From Planctomycetota bacterium (GTDB lineage: Bacteria; Planctomycetota; Planctomycetia; Pirellulales; Thermoguttaceae): 5,745 nucleotides of DNA. Made by a program: the position numbers and the translations under genes. The DNA is taken from NCBI GenBank assembly GCA_023397045.1, contig JAEWUR010000097.1, positions 1 through 5,745 of the forward strand, read 5' to 3'. The notes under the pieces are model-generated. The model ran no database searches. It was not told the DNA's origin and worked only from the letters and a program-made list of their open reading frames with translations. Shown piece after piece: positions 1-4,018 of the stretch. Within the stretch, counting starts at the first letter, position 1, and each line of letters starts with the position of its first letter.

Positions 1-77
1 TTCATGACCCGCTTGACCGCATTGACGTCAACCGCAATGCACCATTCCCGCCCCGCCGTATCTCGAAAGGTTTTCAT
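1..77 (-). CDS. Partial small tail protein, probable tail assembly chaperone (C-terminus off window)
   Basis: Only the first 25 codons are present, beginning at the ATG at 77-75 and running off the left edge. The visible residues begin MKTFRDTAGREWCIAVDV. A GGAG motif (complement of 84-87) lies 6 bases before the ATG, which supports the start. The opening pattern (M-x-T-F-x-D-x-x-G-R-x-W followed by a short beta strand and an 'AVKRV' helix start) resembles small proteins encoded between the tail tube and tape measure genes of siphovirus-like prophages, where tail assembly chaperones lie. The gene starts 28 bases after the stop of the preceding 383-residue gene, so it belongs to the same transcript. 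The function is inferred from position and a short N-terminal resemblance. Whether it has a frameshifted second product, as many such chaperones do, cannot be seen here. Confidence 0.55.
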   Translation of the reverse strand, partial: MKTFRDTAGREWCIAVDVNAVKRVM

Positions 78-105
78 TTCTGTCTCCAGTCCTTGATTCC
101 TCGTT

Positions 106-1257
106 TCACACTGCGTATTGCAACCCAGTCAATTTCACGTTCGATGGGCTTTCCGAGTTGCCGTTGCTTGCCCGGACGGCAGCGACCGCATTGCCCGACA
201 GTGGGTTGGTCGTGCCCGTGTTAGCGACCCAAACCCAAGCCTCGCCAGCGCCGAACTCGATCGCCTGGAGCGTAACCCCGCCGGCGTCGACGAAAGTCAA
301 GTGTGAACGCTGCGTGGTCGAGGCGGCGATCAACACCAAGTTGTCACCGTCGAACGTCACGTCCAGGTCGACCTGCGGTGCAATGACAATCGCCGTTCCC
401 TCGGGCGGCAGATCGGCGCCGGCGCCTTCGTGGATCCGCACATGGCCGGCCGTGATGCCCAACGGCACTACGGCAGCCACCAACGGGAACTGGCCTGACG
501 GATCGGAGATTTCCAAGTCTCGGCCATCTTCCGACTGCAAAAACGTCTCGGGCATTTGTGGATAGGCCGTCACGGCGGGAAAAGCTATCTCACCGAGCGA
601 CATGTTGGACCACCGTCCGGAGATCGAACCGCTATCGTCCGACCGCCACGCCCAGGCCGCGACGTCACCGGTCGTGTAGTCGGGATCGGTGTACTCGATC
701 GTGTTCAAGATCGTGCCGTCCGAACTGCGAAGCTCCCCGCGAAGCGACGCGCCTTCAACCGTAAAGGTGATGTGGTAGTTGACCTCCGGCGTGAAGACTA
801 GATCCGAAACGTGGTTGTTCACCAAGTCCTCGAATCCGCCGGGCTGTTCCGGGTCGAGTTTGATCAGGTTGAAGTACGAATTCGTGGGATCGAGCGATAG
901 GACATAGCCGGTCTGGTTGGCCGTGTTCACCCGGGCCGCGAAGCCCAACTCCGTGATCGCGTTCAAGAACGTCACGTCGCCCTGGAGCACGTAGTCATCA
1001 GAGAAACCGACCATCCCATGCCGCATGCCGTCCGCCCAATAGAGATCCACGCGCCGTCCGGCCAGAACGCCGTGATTGGCCGACGGTGTGACGATCCCTA
1101 GCGTATCGGCGAGCCGAGAACTGAGCGTTCCCGAGATTCCCGGTGGCAGATCGGTATCAACCGGCTCGATCCCTTGGCTGGCAACCCGCGTCATCTGCGC
1201 CTGGATCGAGATGCCCGATGCCGAGACCATCACTTCACACGTTCCTGTTAACGACAT
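106..1257 (-). CDS. Phage tail-region protein with a concanavalin-A-like (LamG-type) jelly-roll domain
   Basis: The protein has 383 residues and no signal peptide or membrane segment. The start is ATG at 1257-1255, with AGGAG (complement of 1267-1271) 9 bases upstream. Three regions can be read. Residues 1-82 are a beta-rich head ending in 'RVDLYWADGMRHGM'. Residues about 84-225 look like a ConA-like/LamG lectin fold, with 'GFAARVNTANQTGYVLSLD', an 'NLIKLD' strand, 'YHITFTVEG' (161-169), 'LRGELR' and 'AAWAWRSDDSG' (200-210) before 'GRWSN'. Residues about 265-383 are a second beta-rich block ('GAGADLPPEGTAI', 'LDVTFDGDNLVLIA', 'NPLSGNAVAAVRASNG'). The first and last blocks read like two halves of one phage-type beta domain split by the lectin-like segment. 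The gene lies between the tail tube and chaperone genes, so I infer a virion protein of the tail, possibly exposing a sugar-binding domain. No catalytic glycosidase motif is evident. The fold assignment rests on pattern only. Confidence 0.6.
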   Translation of the reverse strand: MSLTGTCEVMVSASGISIQAQMTRVASQGIEPVDTDLPPGISGTLSSRLADTLGIVTPSANHGVLAGRRVDLYWADGMRHGMVGFSDDYVLQGDVTFLNAITELGFAARVNTANQTGYVLSLDPTNSYFNLIKLDPEQPGGFEDLVNNHVSDLVFTPEVNYHITFTVEGASLRGELRSSDGTILNTIEYTDPDYTTGDVAAWAWRSDDSGSISGRWSNMSLGEIAFPAVTAYPQMPETFLQSEDGRDLEISDPSGQFPLVAAVVPLGITAGHVRIHEGAGADLPPEGTAIVIAPQVDLDVTFDGDNLVLIAASTTQRSHLTFVDAGGVTLQAIEFGAGEAWVWVANTGTTNPLSGNAVAAVRASNGNSESPSNVKLTGLQYAV

Positions 1258-1266
1258 CGCTTCAAT

Positions 1267-1271
1267 CTCCT
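1267..1271 (-). promoter_or_regulatory. Ribosome binding site AGGAG for the 383-residue tail protein
   Basis: AGGAG on the minus strand lies 9 bases before the ATG at 1257. It directly follows the CTAG heptamer array on the message, so structure in that array could affect access to it. Confidence 0.7.
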
Positions 1272-1280
1272 ATGTTTTCG

Positions 1281-1322
1281 CTAGTCCCTAGTCCCTAGCC
1301 CCTAGCTTCTCTCCCCTAGCAT
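1281..1322. repeat. CTAG-rich heptanucleotide tandem array in the tail tube/tail protein spacer
   Basis: Six consecutive 7-base units keep phase with no gaps: CTAGTCC, CTAGTCC, CTAGCCC, CTAGCTT, CTCTCCC, CTAGCAT (plus-strand reading). Five of the six contain CTAG. The last unit runs into the stop codon of the tail tube gene (TGA, complement of 1322-1324). On the message strand the array has four G-runs of three or four (complements of 1313-1316, 1299-1302, 1293-1295 and 1286-1288), separated by 10, 3 and 4 bases. The repetition is seen directly; any role is unknown. Confidence 0.85.
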
Positions 1323-1732
1323 CAGCCCCACGTCGGATACCGACTGACGAACGTCGGCTTGATCGTGAAGCTGATGGTGACTTGCTCCTCGAGTTTCTGA
1401 TCGTCGTCCATTGAAACGATCTCGAAATCGGCATCCAATCCATGGCCGCTCTGCTTGTCGGCGATCTTGAACGCCAACGGCGTATCGCTGACGAATGCAG
1501 AGATCAGTGCTTGCAAGTGAATGTCACCGGAATCGCTGTCAAACGAGACGGTGAACTCCGCCTCCTTCAGCGTGCCCTTAACCAGCGCCCAACGCGACGC
1601 GCGACTGCTGATCTTCGCCTCGCCCTTCTTCATCTTCAGCGAGACGTCCTTGCACGTTTTGACCTCGGTCGTGGCGGTTGACCCAGCCGAACCGCGGAGC
1701 AGCTTCGCATCGAGCGACATATTGATTGGCAT
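1322..1732 (-). CDS. Tail tube-like protein (major tail protein family)
   Basis: This 136-residue protein is a good candidate for the subunit that polymerises into the tail tube. The start is ATG at 1732-1730, backed by a full GAGGAG (complement of 1741-1746) 8 bases upstream, the strongest initiation site in the tail genes and fitting for an abundant protein. The sequence has the features of compact tail tube folds: an N-terminal strand with 'LDAKLLRG', a 'CKDVSLKMKKGEAKISSR' strand-turn-strand (27-44), 'TLKEAEFTVSFDSD' (54-67), one helix 'HLQALISAFVSD' (72-83), then paired strands 'ADFEIVSM' and 'VTISFTIKPT'. Its length and its position after the neck genes and before the chaperone-like gene agree with this role. 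An Fe-S, enzymatic or DNA-binding role is not suggested. The exact family (TP901-1, lambda gpV-like or another) cannot be settled by eye. Confidence 0.65.
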   Translation of the reverse strand: MPINMSLDAKLLRGSAGSTATTEVKTCKDVSLKMKKGEAKISSRASRWALVKGTLKEAEFTVSFDSDSGDIHLQALISAFVSDTPLAFKIADKQSGHGLDADFEIVSMDDDQKLEEQVTISFTIKPTFVSRYPTWG

Positions 1733-1740
1733 TTCTTGTT

Positions 1741-1746
1741 CTCCTC
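1741..1746 (-). promoter_or_regulatory. Strong ribosome binding site GAGGAG for the tail tube gene
   Basis: GAGGAG on the minus strand lies 8 bases before the ATG at 1732, within the 35-base spacer after the stop of the gp10-like gene. It fixes the start and implies efficient independent initiation. Confidence 0.8.
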
Positions 1747-1767
1747 ATCAACGACAATTCGGGTGTG

Positions 1768-2382
1768 TTATCGGACGCTGTTCGCAAAGAGTGGCGGCAA
1801 CTTTGGCAGTTCCTTTTTGAGCGCCGGTCCCATGTACGGCCGGGCGGCGATCGACACGGGCCCAATCGTGAGCGGACCATACAATTCTTCCTGCAACTGA
1901 TTCGCTCGATCGGCCTGAGCCTGCGTTCGCAATACGGTGTAGGTGACCATCTTGCCAAAGCGGTTCTTCTTTGTAGTGACACTGACCCGGCCGCCGATGC
2001 GTACTTCACCGCCATCACCAACACGGCGGATCCGACGCAACGGATTCTTATGCCCCGGCGCCGTGCCACCGAGTTCCAACACCCGGGGCACGATCGCCCG
2101 GCCACGGAACGGCGTTGGGCCGATCACCAGCGACGCCGTCGGTTCGTCGTAGGCGAAGAAGATCAACTCGCGCAGTGGCGAGGTCTTGTTGCCCTTCTTC
2201 GATCGATGCGCGTGCGGCGGCATGCCCGGCCGCGACGGGTTCTTCGAATAGCGAATACTCCCTTTGGCTGTCCGTCGTATAAAGGCACCGGCCTTCGACA
2301 GGACCATGGCGTTCGCCCGCCCGACGGCCTCGATGACCGCCCGGCGATCGAAGAACGTTTTGGTGACTCGCGCCATGTCCAT
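1768..2382 (-). CDS. HK97 gp10-like neck/tail completion protein
   Basis: The protein has 204 residues from ATG at 2382-2380. That start shares one base with the stop of the preceding gene (TAATG), pointing to translational coupling; no good SD is seen. The ATG two codons later (2376-2374) is an alternative. The longer frame opening upstream to 2484 would overlap the previous gene and is not supported. The family pattern is visible: an N-terminal helix 'RAVIEAVGRANAMVLSKAGAFIRRTA' region, then 'RPGMPPHAHRSKKG' (51-64) followed by 'LRELIFF', 'SLVIGPTPF', 'VLELGG' (101-106), and the C-terminal 'RPYMGPAL' motif (181-188). These match HK97 gp10-type proteins, which act at the head-tail junction or tail end. 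The stretch of about 107-150 is rich in Arg and Gly and may be a loop. The gene is followed 35 bases later by the tail tube gene. Confidence 0.65.
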   Translation of the reverse strand: MDMARVTKTFFDRRAVIEAVGRANAMVLSKAGAFIRRTAKGSIRYSKNPSRPGMPPHAHRSKKGNKTSPLRELIFFAYDEPTASLVIGPTPFRGRAIVPRVLELGGTAPGHKNPLRRIRRVGDGGEVRIGGRVSVTTKKNRFGKMVTYTVLRTQAQADRANQLQEELYGPLTIGPVSIAARPYMGPALKKELPKLPPLFANSVR

Positions 2383-2825
2383 TACCGCACCATCCGATAC
2401 GTGAAGGCCAATAAACTGGTAAACTGACCGTGTTCCTTCAGGTGTTTCGGGTCGTAGATCGGTTTGTTCTCGGTCTTGATCCAATGGGCCTGCGGGTAGC
2501 CGGGTAGCGGCTTATGGCGCAGAAGATCGTCGATCTCCTGAACCAATGTCATCAGGCCGTCGATTGCCGCATTGTCCAAGCCCGGTGGCGATTGCCTTAC
2601 GACTCTCTTCTGCACGGCCACGTGGATTTTGTACTCCGCCCGATCGCGGCTGCGATCGGACATTTCTTCGTCGAGTTCGGCCGGCACAACGGAGACGTGC
2701 AGTTGGTCCATCTCCTTCAGGTCGAACTCCGGCAGGTAGTGCCGCACGGCCGTAAACGGCTGACTGAGTTCGGCGGCGTTCAGCATCGCGGTCACTGCAT
2801 CGGCGATGTCGATTACTACGGCCAT
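2382..2825 (-). CDS. Tail terminator-like/minor tail protein
   Basis: The protein has 147 residues from ATG at 2825-2823. A GTG one codon earlier (2828-2826) is in frame, but it would lie only 2 bases from the GAGGAG motif (complement of 2831-2836); the ATG has a usable 5-base spacing. The ATG shares one base with the TGA of the upstream gene (TGATG). The N-terminus 'VVIDIADAVTAMLNAAELSQPF' is a helix, followed by 'AVRHYLPEFDLKEMDQLHVSVVP', a charged stretch, 'YKIHVAVQKRV', and a helix 'LMTLVQEIDDLLRH', ending in a strand 'TSLLAFTYRMVR'. This alpha/beta order and length fit tail-terminator or tail-completion proteins located between connector and tail tube genes. The role is inferred from layout and overall pattern; no diagnostic residue was recognised. 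Confidence 0.55.
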   Translation of the reverse strand: MAVVIDIADAVTAMLNAAELSQPFTAVRHYLPEFDLKEMDQLHVSVVPAELDEEMSDRSRDRAEYKIHVAVQKRVVRQSPPGLDNAAIDGLMTLVQEIDDLLRHKPLPGYPQAHWIKTENKPIYDPKHLKEHGQFTSLLAFTYRMVR

Positions 2826-3208
2826 CACGTCTCCTCGGTGTTGATCTCTTGGGTGTGGATTCGAAGTGTTTTACGGAACGCATCGCTGTATCGCCAACAT
2901 GGTTCTTTGCCTGGGGCGGTCACCTCGTAGACAAACGTTCGCCCGTTGATCGTCTCGCGGATGCGATCGCCTCGTTCCGGCAGGACGTTCTCATCATTGA
3001 GAACCAGTTGTTCGGCCAGGATCAAGTAGTCGCGGAACTCGTGACGAACCAGTACCCCATAGCCGTCGTCGACCTCGAAGGTCGTCTTGCCAACGGTGGC
3101 CGGCAGGTCGACGGACGCAGCGCCCCGCGTGTAGGTGACTACACGCGAGGCGTATTGCGTCCGCTTCGCCTCCAACCAATCGGAGCCTTTTTGAAGCAGG
3201 TCCGTCAC
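2825..3208 (-). CDS. Putative head completion/head-tail connector protein
   Basis: The protein has 127 residues and starts with GTG at 3208-3206. GGAG (complement of 3218-3221) lies 9 bases upstream, and no in-frame ATG is near. It begins with a helix 'LLQKGSDWLEAKRTQYAS', then beta strands 'VVTYTRGAASVDLPATVGKTTFEV', 'VRHEFRDYLILAEQLVL', the turn 'PERGDRI' (77-83), 'FVYEVTAPGKEPCWRYSD' and 'LRIHTQEI' at the end. Small beta-barrel proteins with an 'RGD.I' turn and a final R-I-H-T strand are common in prophage head-tail joining regions between the capsid/cement genes and the tail genes, resembling lambda FII-type connectors in size and position. It follows the cement gene after 15 bases and overlaps the next gene by one base. 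A 9-base-pair inverted repeat lies inside it at 3126-3147. Confidence 0.55.
   Translation of the reverse strand: MTDLLQKGSDWLEAKRTQYASRVVTYTRGAASVDLPATVGKTTFEVDDGYGVLVRHEFRDYLILAEQLVLNDENVLPERGDRIRETINGRTFVYEVTAPGKEPCWRYSDAFRKTLRIHTQEINTEET
2831..2836 (-). promoter_or_regulatory. Ribosome binding site GAGGAG deciding the tail-terminator-like start
   Basis: GAGGAG on the minus strand lies inside the end of the upstream connector gene. Its spacing favours the ATG at 2825 (5 bases) over the adjacent GTG at 2828 (2 bases). Confidence 0.65.
3126..3147. repeat. Perfect 9-bp inverted repeat inside the connector gene
   Basis: Arms CGCGTGTAG (3126-3134) and CTACACGCG (3139-3147) are exact complements around a 4-base loop (GTGA on the plus strand, TCAC on the message). 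It starts about 60 bases into the connector CDS and encodes part of 'RVVTYTR'. It would form a stable hairpin in the message; any function is unproven. Confidence 0.6.
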
Positions 3209-3223
3209 TTGGCATCACTCCGC

Positions 3224-3949
3224 TTAGGTTCCCGCCGACACCTTGACCGCGCCCGAATCGATCCACAGCGCCCTGGCCACCGCCGGGTCGCTGGTGGGCA
3301 ACGTGGCGATGATGTTATTGCCGTTGCGGGCCAGCGTACTCGTGCCGAAGGCAATCACCTTCGTATCGGGCACCGCCACGCCGACCGGCAGGGCTTCGCC
3401 ATCCTTCACATGGGATGCCAGCACCTTGTCGGCGCCGATGGCGACCGCACCATCGGCCCCCAAGGTCACATCGCCCGAGACGGCGACCGACTCGAAACTA
3501 TCGCCGTCGGCCACAAGGATTTTTCCGGCGTCGTAGGCGACCGGGCCCACGTCGGAGAGATCGGCCAAGCCGGCCGTTTCCTTCGAGGTCGACTCGATCG
3601 ATCGCAACGAGACGCGGACCACCGTGGCGGACTCGTCCGCTTCGGCTGTGGCAAAACCCATGAACGTATTGCCGCTGGCCGAAGTGGTTGCGGCGCCCGT
3701 ACCGGGCGTGCCGCCGACCGGGTTTCCATCAGCGTCCCAGAACACGGCCGCACCGACCGTGATACTGACCGCCGCCTTCACCACGTCGAACATGCCGACC
3801 ACCGCCAGCGAGCCAAGTGTGTTGGCCGCGATCGGTGTTCGGGCAACACCCACCAAATCCCCTTGAACCACGACGTCGCCCGCAGCAACGTCCGAACCCG
3901 GGGTATAATCGACGGCGTTGCCGTCCTGCACAAATACTGCCTTTACCAT
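3224..3949 (-). CDS. DUF2190-type capsid cement protein with fibre-like C-terminal extension
   Basis: The protein has 241 residues from ATG at 3949-3947, chosen because GGAAGG (complement of 3958-3963) sits 8 bases upstream. An in-frame ATG at 4003 has no SD and would add 18 residues translated from the spacer repeat. Residues 1-118 match the DUF2190/phage cement pattern: 'MVKAVFVQDGNAVDYTPGSDVAAGDVV', 'GDLVGVARTPIAANTLGSLAVVGMFDVVKA', 'ITVGAAVFWDADGN' and 'MGFATAEADESATVVRVSL'. Such small beta proteins decorate or stabilise capsids and normally end about here. Residues 125-241 are an extra part: 'LADLSDVG', 'AGKILVADGD', 'SGDVTLGADGAVAIGADKV' and a final hydrophobic strand block. These read like the shaft repeats of tail fibres. 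I infer a decoration protein with an appended fibre-like or spike-like segment. The gene follows the capsid gene after a 69-base spacer, as expected for a cement protein. Confidence 0.75.
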   Translation of the reverse strand: MVKAVFVQDGNAVDYTPGSDVAAGDVVVQGDLVGVARTPIAANTLGSLAVVGMFDVVKAAVSITVGAAVFWDADGNPVGGTPGTGAATTSASGNTFMGFATAEADESATVVRVSLRSIESTSKETAGLADLSDVGPVAYDAGKILVADGDSFESVAVSGDVTLGADGAVAIGADKVLASHVKDGEALPVGVAVPDTKVIAFGTSTLARNGNNIIATLPTSDPAVARALWIDSGAVKVSAGT

Positions 3950-3957
3950 TGAAATTG

Positions 3958-3963
3958 CCTTCC
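3958..3963 (-). promoter_or_regulatory. Ribosome binding site GGAAGG deciding the cement protein start
   Basis: GGAAGG on the minus strand lies 8 bases before the ATG at 3949. The alternative start at 4003 has no comparable motif. Confidence 0.7.
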
Positions 3964-3970
3964 GTTTTAA

Positions 3971-3998
3971 GTGGTCACTGGCCGGTGGCCAGTTTTCA
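3971..3998. repeat. Degenerate heptanucleotide array with hairpin in the capsid/cement spacer
   Basis: Four 7-base units run in phase on the plus strand: GTGGTCA, CTGGCCG, GTGGCCA, GTTTTCA. Within them ACTGGCC (3977-3983) and GGCCAGT (3987-3993) form a 7-base-pair stem with a 3-base loop. On the plus strand the stem is followed by TTTT. On the minus-strand message no T-run follows, so it does not look like a terminator for this operon. It may be an RNA processing or stability element between two abundant capsid genes, or only a product of the repeat. Confidence 0.6.
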
Positions 3999-4018
3999 GA
4001 CATCGAGTTCGGTTAGGT

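Noticed and set aside
1281..1322. CTAG array considered as a CRISPR array or phage attachment core
   Set aside because: Seven-base units with no spacers are not CRISPR, and there is no integrase, tRNA or paired copy in the window to support an attachment site.
1726..2427. Plus-strand open frame of 233 codons opposite the gp10-like gene
   Set aside because: The minus-strand gene shows HK97 gp10 family motifs; the plus-strand product is Arg-rich with no coherent fold pattern.
2640..2659. 8-bp inverted repeat CCGATCGC/GCGATCGG
   Set aside because: It is explained by the repeated residues D-R-S-R-D-R in the tail-terminator-like protein and lies mid-gene; nothing suggests a separate function.
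2849..3952. Long plus-strand open frame of 367 codons antisense to the connector and cement genes
   Set aside because: It crosses two well-supported minus-strand genes with good SDs. Its product is Arg/Gly/His/Asp-rich with no recognisable domain, as expected for the complement of GC-rich coding DNA.
3977..3996. Stem-loop followed by TTTT resembling a rho-independent terminator on the plus strand
   Set aside because: The T-run is on the plus strand, where no gene is transcribed. On the operon message no U-run follows the stem, so it is recorded as a hairpin in a repeat rather than a terminator.
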